A stretch of DNA of 36,013 nucleotides. It comes from Halomonas sp. GTDB lineage: Bacteria; Pseudomonadota; Gammaproteobacteria; Pseudomonadales; Halomonadaceae. The position numbers and the translations under genes are program-made. This document shows positions 10,725-17,820 of the stretch, one piece after another (position 1 is the stretch's first letter; the number at the start of each line of letters is the position of its first letter). The notes under the pieces were generated by a model that saw nothing but the letters and a program-made list of their open reading frames with translations, did no database searches and was not told where the DNA came from. The stretch lies in the NCBI RefSeq assembly GCF_007625055.1, contig NZ_VMQS01000025.1:1-36013 (forward strand), in the 5' to 3' direction.

Positions 10725-11791
10725 TGGTGGTGCAAGCGTCTGCCTCAATGGCCTTGCCCGTCGCGATTACCGGTGGAGAGCCCGCAGGTATTGGCCCAGA
10801 ACTGGTGTTGATGCTGGCAGCCTATAACCAGTTGCCTGGCAACTGCGTCGTGATTGCGGATTTCCATTTGCTTGAAGCGAGGGCTGAAGCGCTGGGCTTG
10901 GCAGTCACTCTGTTAGCTTGCCAGCCGGGCGATCCAGTGCCTGAAGGCGATCGCGTACTGGCCGTCTGGCACTGCCCCTTGGGAGCGCCTTGCCAGCCAG
11001 GCGTCTTGAACCCGGCCAATGCGGGTTACGTGATAGATACCCTGCAGCTTGCCGTTGATGCCTGCCGCAACGGGCAGGCCGCGGCCATGACTACCGCCCC
11101 CCTGCACAAGGGCGTGATTATTGACGGGGGCTATGCGGGGTTCACCGGCCATACGGAATGGTTGCGTGATGCCTGTGACAAGGAAGAAGTGGTGATGCTG
11201 CTGGCCACTGATGATGCCCTGCATACCCGAGCCAATGATTGGCAACACGATGGCAGCTTGCGCGTGGCTTTAGTAACCACTCACTTACCGCTGCGAGCGG
11301 TGGCTGATGCCGTCAACGCTGAACGTATCCGCCGAGTCTGCCGCATTCTGACTGAGGGCCTGACCCGCCAGTTCGGGATTGCGGCCCCCAGAATCGCGGT
11401 GTGTGGCCTGAACCCCCATGCCGGCGAGGACGGCCACCTGGGCCGCGAAGAGCTGGACATCATTATTCCCACCCTGGCGGCACTCCAGGCAGAAGGGCTG
11501 GATGTGCGCGGGCCTTTTCCGGCCGATACCCTGTTTACTCCACGTCATCTGGCCGCAGCCGATGCAGTACTGGCCATGTATCATGATCAGGGTCTGGCCG
11601 TGCTGAAATACGCAGGCTTTGGTAGTGCGGCCAATATTACCCTGGGCCTGCCGATGGTGCGTACTTCAGTGGACCACGGTACAGCGCTTGATCTGGCCGG
11701 GCATGGCATGGCATCGCCGGATAGCCTAAAAGTGGCCATTCGTCTGGCCCGCCAATTGGCGGATACCCAGTCGGCCAGTCAATCTTCATGA
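10724..11791 (+). CDS. pdxA: 4-hydroxythreonine-4-phosphate dehydrogenase
   Basis: PdxA oxidises 4-phosphohydroxy-L-threonine with NAD(P) in the DXP-dependent pyridoxal phosphate pathway. The 355-residue protein begins VAITGGEPAGIGPEL and keeps the three metal-binding histidines: H187 (TTHLPL), H232 (GLNPHAGEDGH) and H287 (MYHDQGLAVLKY), plus the substrate motif AGFTGHTE. The start overlaps the surA stop by one base (TGATG at 10722-10726), suggesting translational coupling; an internal ATG at 10748 is the alternative. The product supplies the cofactor used by alanine racemase, among others. Confidence 0.95.
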   Translation: MVVQASASMALPVAITGGEPAGIGPELVLMLAAYNQLPGNCVVIADFHLLEARAEALGLAVTLLACQPGDPVPEGDRVLAVWHCPLGAPCQPGVLNPANAGYVIDTLQLAVDACRNGQAAAMTTAPLHKGVIIDGGYAGFTGHTEWLRDACDKEEVVMLLATDDALHTRANDWQHDGSLRVALVTTHLPLRAVADAVNAERIRRVCRILTEGLTRQFGIAAPRIAVCGLNPHAGEDGHLGREELDIIIPTLAALQAEGLDVRGPFPADTLFTPRHLAAADAVLAMYHDQGLAVLKYAGFGSAANITLGLPMVRTSVDHGTALDLAGHGMASPDSLKVAIRLARQLADTQSASQSS

Positions 11792-11813
11792 TCAACCTCT
11801 GGAACCCTGTTTA

Positions 11814-12632
11814 ATGTCTCAAGTCCCGCAGCACCGCGCGCGCAAACGTTTTGGCCAGAACTTTCTACGCGACCCGGGCATCATCGGGCGCATTGTTCGC
11901 GCGATTGGTCCGCGTGACCAGGATCGCCTGGTAGAAATCGGCCCCGGCCAGGGAGCGCTGACCGAGCCGCTGCTGGAAGCCACCGGCAAGCTGGAGGTGA
12001 TCGAGCTGGATCGTGACCTCATTCCCGGCCTGCGGGTCAAGTTTTTCAACTATCCGCAGTTCGAGATCCATGAAGGTGATGCGTTGACCTTTGATTTTGC
12101 CGCCCTGAAAGGCAGCGGTCCGGCACTGCGGGTGGTGGGCAACCTGCCCTACAACATCTCCACGCCCCTCATTGTGCATTTACTGCAGGCGGAAAGCGCT
12201 GTGGCGGATATGCACTTCATGCTGCAAAAGGAAGTGGTCGAGCGCTTGTCCGCCGAGCCAGGAGGCCCGGACTGGGGTCGGCTGTCGGTCATGGCGCAAT
12301 ACCATTGTCAGGTCGAGCAGCTGTTTATTGTCCCGCCGGAAGCCTTCGTGCCGCGCCCCAAGGTGGAGTCTGCGATTGTTCGCCTGACGCCACATGCAGT
12401 GATTCCCCATCCCGCCGACGATACCGAGCAGCTGTTTGCGCTGGTCAAGATGGCGTTCGGCCAGCGGCGTAAAACGCTGCGCAACAACTTCAAGGGCCGG
12501 GTAAGCGCCGAAACTCTGGAAGATATTGGTATTGACCCGGGGCGTCGTCCCCAGACCCTGAACGTTGAGGAGTATGTGCGGATAGCTAACCGCGTGACGT
12601 CTGATGATGCGGTGCAAGGCGGTGAGTCGTGA
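11814..12632 (+). CDS. rsmA: 16S rRNA (adenine1518-N6/adenine1519-N6)-dimethyltransferase
   Basis: RsmA (KsgA) dimethylates two adjacent adenines in the helix 45 loop of 16S rRNA, acting as a late checkpoint in small-subunit maturation. The 272-residue protein shows the typical N-terminal RARKRFGQNFLRD, the S-adenosylmethionine loop EIGPGQGALT (41-50) and the catalytic motif NLPYNIS (110-116), with a C-terminal helical domain. It starts 22 bases after pdxA, and its stop overlaps apaG by four bases (GTGA at 12629-12632). The pdxA-rsmA-apaG-apaH order is the conserved gammaproteobacterial arrangement. Confidence 0.97.
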   Translation: MSQVPQHRARKRFGQNFLRDPGIIGRIVRAIGPRDQDRLVEIGPGQGALTEPLLEATGKLEVIELDRDLIPGLRVKFFNYPQFEIHEGDALTFDFAALKGSGPALRVVGNLPYNISTPLIVHLLQAESAVADMHFMLQKEVVERLSAEPGGPDWGRLSVMAQYHCQVEQLFIVPPEAFVPRPKVESAIVRLTPHAVIPHPADDTEQLFALVKMAFGQRRKTLRNNFKGRVSAETLEDIGIDPGRRPQTLNVEEYVRIANRVTSDDAVQGGES

Positions 12633-13006
12633 GTGTGCTTGATATCCATGTCTCTGTGGTGAGCCACTACCTGGCGGACGAGTCGAATGCGGGCCAGGGA
12701 CGTTATGTGTTCAGTTATCGGGTGACCCTGGATAATAAAAGCCCGCACAGTGTGCAGCTGCTGGCGCGCTACTGGAAAATCACCCAGGGTAGCGGTGAGC
12801 ATCAGGAAGTCCGTGGTAAGGGCGTGGTGGGCCAGCAGCCTCTGATTGGCCCGGGGCAGCGCTTTCGCTATACCAGCCGGGCGATTCTTCAGACGCCGGT
12901 CGGCACGATGCAAGGTACCTACACCTTGCTGGATACCTCGACCCAGCGTTCCTTTGATGTTGATATTGCCCCCTTCCGGCTGGCAACACCGCTGGCGATT
13001 CACTGA
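12629..13006 (+). CDS. apaG: ApaG/CorD protein
   Basis: A 125-residue, single-domain ApaG protein with an FN3-like beta fold. The hallmark KGVVGQQPLIGPGQRFRYTS and the PVGTMQGTY segment are present and the length equals the E. coli protein. Its biochemical role is unsettled; it has been linked to divalent-cation resistance (CorD). The GTG start overlaps the rsmA stop and has AAGGCGG upstream (12616-12622). Confidence 0.95.
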   Translation: MSVLDIHVSVVSHYLADESNAGQGRYVFSYRVTLDNKSPHSVQLLARYWKITQGSGEHQEVRGKGVVGQQPLIGPGQRFRYTSRAILQTPVGTMQGTYTLLDTSTQRSFDVDIAPFRLATPLAIH

Positions 13007-13051
13007 TCCGCCATTGCGCCCTGTTATATCCCCTATCAACAAGGAGTCATG

Positions 13052-13870
13052 ATGAGCACTTATGTGATCGGTGATCTTCACGGCAGTCATTCAGCGTTTG
13101 TCGGCTTGATGGAAAAGCTCGCTTTCAATCCAGCGCATGACTGCCTCTGGCTGGTGGGAGACCTGGTCAATCGCGGCCCCGATTCGCTGGAATGCTTGCG
13201 TGAAGCTCGCCAGCTGGGGGGTGCCGTCCGCTGTGTGCTGGGCAATCACGACTTCCATCTGCTGGTGGTAGCGCGCGGCAAGGGTAAGCTGCGTAAAAAG
13301 GATACACTGGAGGCAATTCTCGACGCCCCGGACCGTGAGCCTCTGCTGGACTGGCTGCAGCAGCAATCGCTTAGCGTCAGAAAGGAGTCGACCCTGATGG
13401 CCCATGCGGGCATTCTGCCGCAGTGGTCAATGTCTCAGGCTGAGGCTTTGGGTAAGGAAGTGGAAATGGCGCTTCGCAGTGAGCATTCGGGCGCCTTTCT
13501 GGCCGAGCTTTTCGGCGATCAGCCTGACCGCTGGCAGGATTCTCTGGAAGGTATGGACCGTCTGCGCTGCATTGTTAATGTGATGACCCGAATGCGCTTT
13601 ATCTCACCCCGGGGGCGCCTGGATTTTGCTGCCAAACAGGGGCTGGAAAGTGCGCCGGAAGGTTATGCCCCCTGGTTTCAGTACCCCCGTGAGGACAACG
13701 CTCATCTGCTGTTCGGTCATTGGGCAGCGCTGAACGGGCAAACTCCAGGCGCTCGGATCCCGGTAGATGCGCTGGATACCGGCTGCGCCTGGGGGGGAAG
13801 CCTGACGGCCCTGAAACTGGAAAGCGGTGAGCGTATCGCCGTTGCCAACCAAAAGAACGGAACAGCATGA
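13052..13870 (+). CDS. apaH: Diadenosine tetraphosphatase (symmetrical)
   Basis: ApaH hydrolyses Ap4A to two ADP and also removes Np4 caps from RNA, so it affects stress-related RNA turnover. The 272-residue metallophosphatase shows GDLHG (7-11), GDLVNRGP (36-43) and GNHD (64-67), the di-metal signature. ATGs at 13049 and 13052 are adjacent; 13052 was chosen because AAGGAG (13041-13046) then lies five bases upstream. The stop overlaps the cca start by four bases (ATGA, 13867-13870). Confidence 0.96.
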   Translation: MSTYVIGDLHGSHSAFVGLMEKLAFNPAHDCLWLVGDLVNRGPDSLECLREARQLGGAVRCVLGNHDFHLLVVARGKGKLRKKDTLEAILDAPDREPLLDWLQQQSLSVRKESTLMAHAGILPQWSMSQAEALGKEVEMALRSEHSGAFLAELFGDQPDRWQDSLEGMDRLRCIVNVMTRMRFISPRGRLDFAAKQGLESAPEGYAPWFQYPREDNAHLLFGHWAALNGQTPGARIPVDALDTGCAWGGSLTALKLESGERIAVANQKNGTA

Positions 13871-15030
13871 GCGGGTTTTTTCTGGATAAACGCCTTAACG
13901 GGTTGAAGGTCTATCGGGTTGGTGGTGCGGTGCGCGATGCGCTGTTGGGCTGGCCAGTGTATGACAACGACTGGGTAGTGGTCGGCGCGACGCCCCGGGA
14001 AATGCAGCGCCGGGGGTTCAAGCCGGTCGGGCGGGATTTTCCGGTCTTTCTGCATCCGGATACGGCAGAGGAATACGCCCTGGCGCGAACAGAGCGAAAG
14101 TCCGGCCATGGCTATAGTGGTTTTGAAGTTCATGCCAGTCCGGAGGTGACCCTGGAAGAGGATCTGGGTCGCCGTGACCTGACGATCAATGCCATGGCTG
14201 AAGATGCTGCCGGCCAGCTTATCGACCCCTTTAATGCTCAGCAGGACCTGGCGGACCGTCTGTTGAGTCATGTCTCAGCGGCGTTCAGCGAAGACCCACT
14301 GCGGGTTCTTCGCACCGCACGCTTTCTGGCCCGCTATGCAAGCCGTGGTTTTCAGATTGCCGCACCCACGCTTGAGCTGATGACAAAGGTCAGCGAAAGC
14401 GGTGAGCTAACGCACCTGGCCGCGGAGCGCGTCTGGGTGGAAACCGAGAAAGCGCTGGGCGAGCCGACACCGCAGGCATATTTCGAGGCTCTTGAGCAGT
14501 GCAAGGCCCTGCCTGTCTGGTGGCCTGAGCTTGATGGTGGCCCTCTGGCACAGGGGCTGGCAGCCATGGCAACGGTGCCGGAAACGGGCGGCTTGGATAT
14601 GCAGATCTGTCAGGCCCATTGGCGCTATGCGCGACTGGTTTCAGTGCTGACTGACCAGCAGCGTGAGGCCTTGGCCGAACGACTCAAGCTACCCAATGCA
14701 GTGGCACGACTGGCGGTTCAGGTGGCACTCACACAGGGGTACCTGAGCCATTGGCAGCACTCTTATCCCGCTGCAGAGTCGGTGCTGGCCTGGCTGAACC
14801 AGCTGGATGCCTGGCGCAAGCCAGCACAGGTAGAGGGCCAACTGGCGCTGGTGGCGTTGTTGGTGACTGATAGACTTGCGGTGATGTTGCATCGGGCCTG
14901 GAGAGATGCGGCGGCGATCAGCCCGAGGGCGCTGGTAGACAGAGGCTTGAAAGGCGCTGAGATCGGCCGGGCACTGGAAACCCAGCGCCAGCAAGCGATC
15001 GCCGGCTGTCTGGCTGATGCAGGTGCCTGA
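13867..15030 (+). CDS. cca: CCA tRNA nucleotidyltransferase, bacterial class II, without recognisable HD domain
   Basis: This enzyme builds or repairs the 3' CCA end of tRNAs without a template. The 387-residue protein has VGGAVRD (18-24), the catalytic DxD as DNDW (33-36), the RRDLTIN block (102-108) and the EDPLRVLRTARF motif (142-153), close to E. coli Cca in this head and neck region. E. coli Cca (412 residues) has a C-terminal HD phosphohydrolase domain with HDLGKG; here no HD pair or HDLGKG-like motif is visible in the C-terminal half. The tail motif AWRKPAQVE is kept. The start overlaps apaH (ATGA). Confidence 0.93.
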   Translation: MSGFFLDKRLNGLKVYRVGGAVRDALLGWPVYDNDWVVVGATPREMQRRGFKPVGRDFPVFLHPDTAEEYALARTERKSGHGYSGFEVHASPEVTLEEDLGRRDLTINAMAEDAAGQLIDPFNAQQDLADRLLSHVSAAFSEDPLRVLRTARFLARYASRGFQIAAPTLELMTKVSESGELTHLAAERVWVETEKALGEPTPQAYFEALEQCKALPVWWPELDGGPLAQGLAAMATVPETGGLDMQICQAHWRYARLVSVLTDQQREALAERLKLPNAVARLAVQVALTQGYLSHWQHSYPAAESVLAWLNQLDAWRKPAQVEGQLALVALLVTDRLAVMLHRAWRDAAAISPRALVDRGLKGAEIGRALETQRQQAIAGCLADAGA

Positions 15031-15047
15031 CAGGTGGCTCGGTTAGC

Positions 15048-15593
15048 CTAGCGGGCGGCTGCGTAGGCAAGAGGTCTGTCAGCCTGGGAGATCCGCCGAC
15101 CTTGCCAGGTAAAATCCACCGCCCAGAGGCGCTGCTTACCCGGATCGAATTGTGCCCATAACGCGGCGTAGGATGTGCCGCAGATCGGGTGGCATTGTTC
15201 GGGCAGCAGTTCCGCCAGGGGCTGAAGCACAAAGGCGTTATGGGTCACTTCTGCCCTGGGCAGCAAAATGCCGTCCACCGTTCCATGCAGGTTGCCGACC
15301 GTCAACAGGTCAATATCCAGGGCGCGGGGGCTGAACTTGGGGGTGTCCGGGCGCCGCCCGTGGCGGGCTTCCAGCGCCTTGGCCCAGGCCTGAAGCTCAC
15401 CCGGTGCCCAATCGCTGTGCAAGGCGACCACTAAATTGTAAAAGTTGCGGGCGTCCTTGAAGCCTACCGGTTCGCTTTCAAATACCCGGGATATCTGCAG
15501 CTCACCAAAGGACTTATACAGGGCGTCCAGGCATAGCCGGATATGTTCGACAGGGGCAATATTGCTGCCCAGGCTCAGGGTAATCAACGCCAT
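15048..15593 (-). CDS. folK: 2-amino-4-hydroxy-6-hydroxymethyldihydropteridine pyrophosphokinase
   Basis: FolK transfers pyrophosphate from ATP to 6-hydroxymethyl-dihydropterin in folate synthesis. The 181-residue protein (E. coli 159) shows LSLGSNI (7-12), SRVFESEPVGF (35-45) and the metal-binding FSPRALDIDLL (87-97). The C-terminus is about 20 residues longer than usual. It is the last gene of a minus-strand tsaD-folB-folK cluster, two bases after the folB stop, and converges on cca across 17 bases with no evident terminator. Confidence 0.95.
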   Translation of the reverse strand: MALITLSLGSNIAPVEHIRLCLDALYKSFGELQISRVFESEPVGFKDARNFYNLVVALHSDWAPGELQAWAKALEARHGRRPDTPKFSPRALDIDLLTVGNLHGTVDGILLPRAEVTHNAFVLQPLAELLPEQCHPICGTSYAALWAQFDPGKQRLWAVDFTWQGRRISQADRPLAYAAAR

Positions 15594-15595
15594 CG

Positions 15596-15949
15596 TCAGG
15601 CCTCACCGCGGATGATGGTTAATCCGACACTTTGTGCTGCCGCCACGGCCCCCGGCTTTCGTACCGTCAATTTAACCTGGGTAATCGGAAATTCATCGCG
15701 CAGTATCTCAATGAGCTTCTCCGCAAAGGTTTCAATCAGGGCAAACTGGTGCTCGTCGGCAAAATGTTGGATGCGTTGTGAAATCGCCGCATAGTCCAGG
15801 GTCAGGCTGACATCGTCACGGGTGGCTGCCGGGCGGATATCCGTGGTCATTTCCAGATCCAGGCACAACGACTGATGAAGGGTTCGCTCCCAGTCATACA
15901 CGCCAATGATGGTATCGACCTTGAGCGCTTCAATAAAAATACAGTCCAT
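15596..15949 (-). CDS. folB: Dihydroneopterin aldolase
   Basis: FolB converts 7,8-dihydroneopterin to 6-hydroxymethyl-dihydropterin, the substrate of FolK just downstream. The 117-residue protein has IGVYDWERTLHQ near the N-terminus (with E21) and VKLTVRKPGAV (catalytic Lys, K98) near the C-terminus. The start at 15949 is set by a GGGGGGAG Shine-Dalgarno immediately upstream; an in-frame start at 16162 would run into tsaD and was rejected. In many gammaproteobacteria plsY lies next to folB and tsaD; it is absent here. Confidence 0.95.
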   Translation of the reverse strand: MDCIFIEALKVDTIIGVYDWERTLHQSLCLDLEMTTDIRPAATRDDVSLTLDYAAISQRIQHFADEHQFALIETFAEKLIEILRDEFPITQVKLTVRKPGAVAAAQSVGLTIIRGEA

Positions 15950-16040
15950 AAACTCCCCCCGGCAGTGAGCCAAAATTGTACGTGAGCCACTGATGAAACA
16001 ACAGCCACCCTGGTCGGAAAACGTTGTGCAAGGGTCGTTT

Positions 16041-17099
16041 TCAGGCCGTCTTGCAGGCGCTGGGTTCACGCAACTGGTCCAGCGGCCAGCGTGGCGTTGC
16101 CTGCATCTGCCCTGGGGCATCGCATTCGCCGGCGGCCAGGCGCTGTGCGCCGACGTAGGCAATCATGGCGCCGTTGTCGGTGCAGAAACGCCCGCGGGGG
16201 TAGTAGGCCTTGGCGTTGCGTTTTTCACATTCCACCGCCAGGCGTTCGCGGAGTCGAATGTTGGCGCTGACCCCGCCAGCCATGACGATGCGCTTCAGGC
16301 CGGTCTGGTCCAGCGCGCGGCGGCACTTGATGACCAGGGTGTCGGCGACGGCCTCCTCAAAGGCACGCGCCACATCGGCGCGGGTCTGCCCATCCAGAGC
16401 GCCTTTTGATTGCAGTTCGCGTAGGGTGGTCAGGGTGTGCGTTTTCAACCCGGAAAAGCTGAAATCAAGCCCGGGCCGATCGGTCATCGGGCGCGGAAAG
16501 CGCATGCGTTTGGGGTCGCCCTGTTCGGCAAGCCTGGCGACATGAGGGCCGCCAGGGTAGGGCAAATCGAGCATCTTGGCGGCCTTGTCAAAGGCTTCGC
16601 CGGCGGCGTCATCCACGGATTCCCCCAGTAGCTGGTAGCGGCCGATACCCTCAACACTGACCAGCTGGGTGTGGCCCCCGGAGACCAGCAGGGCAACGAA
16701 GGGGAACTCGGGGGCATCGTCTTCGAGCATGGGCGCGAGGAGATGGCCCTCCATGTGATGAACGCCCAATACTGGAATGTCCAGCGCGCGAGCCATGCCG
16801 TGGGCCGTGGCCGCCCCCACCATCAGCGCGCCCACCAGACCAGGCCCAGCCGTGTAGGCAATGCCATCAAGCGCCTGGCGGGTCAGTCCGGCCTCGGCGA
16901 GCACTTCTTCTACCAGCGGCAACAGTTTGCGGGTGTGATCCCGGGAGGCCAGTTCAGGCACCACGCCGCCATAGTCGGCGTGCATGTCCATCTGGCTATA
17001 GAGGGCGTCGGCCAGCAAGCCTTTGCCACCGCTATAGGCGGTGTCGTAAATGGCCACGCCAGTTTCATCACAGGATGTTTCGATGCCGAGTACACGCAT
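16041..17099 (-). CDS. tsaD: tRNA N6-adenosine threonylcarbamoyltransferase
   Basis: TsaD transfers threonylcarbamoyl to A37 of ANN-decoding tRNAs in complex with TsaB and TsaE. The 352-residue ASKHA-fold protein starts [16 protein letters not shown] and shows the metal-binding HHMEGH (114-119), SGGHTQLV (140-147) and a C-terminal CTDNGAMIA. An AGGA Shine-Dalgarno sits about nine bases before the ATG. It is divergent from rpsU, the widely conserved tsaD/rpsU arrangement, and lies 91 bases ahead of folB. Confidence 0.97.
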   Translation of the reverse strand: MRVLGIETSCDETGVAIYDTAYSGGKGLLADALYSQMDMHADYGGVVPELASRDHTRKLLPLVEEVLAEAGLTRQALDGIAYTAGPGLVGALMVGAATAHGMARALDIPVLGVHHMEGHLLAPMLEDDAPEFPFVALLVSGGHTQLVSVEGIGRYQLLGESVDDAAGEAFDKAAKMLDLPYPGGPHVARLAEQGDPKRMRFPRPMTDRPGLDFSFSGLKTHTLTTLRELQSKGALDGQTRADVARAFEEAVADTLVIKCRRALDQTGLKRIVMAGGVSANIRLRERLAVECEKRNAKAYYPRGRFCTDNGAMIAYVGAQRLAAGECDAPGQMQATPRWPLDQLREPSACKTA

Positions 17100-17250
17100 G
17101 GGGGAGTCCTGACATTATCGGGATAAAATGAAGGATAAGGGCATGAAAAACAAGCATAAGCACGATAACAGTCTGCCCTGAAGCGTCAGTTATAATACCA
17201 GCTGGGTGGGTTTTTGTATGCGGTCGATCTGGCTTTTGAGCTGGGATTGT

Positions 17251-17279
17251 TTGCAAAGTGTTGTATTCACCACTAAACT
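17251..17279 (+). promoter_or_regulatory. Candidate promoter of the rpsU-dnaG-rpoD operon
   Basis: TTGCAA (17251-17256) and TAAACT (17274-17279) are separated by exactly 17 bases, each matching the consensus at four of six positions. Transcription would start near 17286, giving an rpsU leader of about 110 bases. A separate TATAAT at 17191-17196 has no good -35 and is less convincing. Confidence 0.45.
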
Positions 17280-17316
17280 ATTGTGCGCTGTAAAACAGGT
17301 CCGTATAAGCTGGGTA

Positions 17317-17338
17317 GGGTAATCAATGTGCATTACCC
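17317..17338 (+). promoter_or_regulatory. Stem-loop in the rpsU leader
   Basis: GGGTAAT (17317-17323) is the exact inverse of ATTACCC (17332-17338), with an eight-base loop. It lies between the predicted transcription start and the rpsU Shine-Dalgarno. No T-run follows, so it is not a classical terminator. Confidence 0.4.
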
Positions 17339-17396
17339 GTCCTGCCGATCTACGGGCTATCCGAACTCAAGACTCCTTAAGGTAGGTGAGTGCTTA

Positions 17397-17612
17397 ATGC
17401 CTTCTGTAAAAGTACGTGATAACGAGCCGTTTGACGTCGCCTTGCGTCGTTTCAAGCGTTCTTGCGAAAAAGCCGGCGTTCTCTCTGAAGTGCGTCGTCG
17501 TGAGAACTACGAAAAGCCGACTGCTGAACGCAAGCGCAAAGCGGCCGCTGCCGTCAAGCGTCACGCGAAGAAGCTTCAGCGTGAGCGTAAGCGTTTCGAA
17601 CGTCTCTATTGA
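17397..17612 (+). CDS. rpsU: 30S ribosomal protein S21
   Basis: S21 (71 residues) is a small, very basic protein of the 30S platform near the anti-Shine-Dalgarno, needed for efficient initiation. The sequence starts [19 protein letters not shown] and ends with the Lys/Arg-rich [11 protein letters not shown], the normal length and composition. The start is fixed by AGGTGAG (17384-17390) upstream; an in-frame ATG at 17283 would add 38 unrelated residues. First gene of the macromolecular-synthesis operon, followed by a strong terminator before dnaG. Confidence 0.98.
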   Translation: MPSVKVRDNEPFDVALRRFKRSCEKAGVLSEVRRRENYEKPTAERKRKAAAAVKRHAKKLQRERKRFERLY

Positions 17613-17621
17613 TCCGTACCG

Positions 17622-17649
17622 GAAGCGTTTTCTTTTCAGAAAGCGCTTC
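17622..17649 (+). promoter_or_regulatory. First hairpin after rpsU
   Basis: GAAGCG (17622-17627) pairs with CGCTTC (17644-17649) and the stem extends inward through a wobble and TTTC/GAAA, about 11 bp with a six-base loop. No T-run follows. It stands 11 bases before the terminator and may protect or process the short rpsU mRNA. Confidence 0.5.
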
Positions 17650-17660
17650 TAGAAGGATGC

Positions 17661-17699
17661 CAAGCGGCTACCACTCTGGTGGCCGCTTGTTTTTGTTTT
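17661..17699 (+). terminator. Rho-independent terminator between rpsU and dnaG
   Basis: CAAGCGGC (17661-17668) pairs with GCCGCTTG (17682-17689). The stem continues through a T-G wobble and ACCA/TGGT to a three-base loop, making a 13-bp stem followed by TTTTTGTTTT. It is the strongest terminator signal in the operon. The position matches the partial terminator between rpsU and dnaG in the E. coli operon, which lets more S21 than primase be made. Confidence 0.85.
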
Positions 17700-17820
17700 G
17701 ACAGATGTCCGGTTAATGCCTTCATGACAGATAATGAATGAGGGTGGGTGTTACCCAGACAGCTGAAAAAAGCCAGTTTCCCGGAAGCTGTGCATCGACC
17801 CAGCGAGTATCCGCGTTTCT

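Noticed and set aside
15950..16162. N-terminal extension of folB
   Set aside because: It runs into tsaD on the same strand in another frame and lacks family similarity; a strong GGGGGGAG sits before 15949.
17698..17726. Perfect TTGACA after the rpsU terminator as a dnaG promoter
   Set aside because: The hexamer at a 17-base spacing is TTCATG, a poor -10, and other spacings give nothing better.
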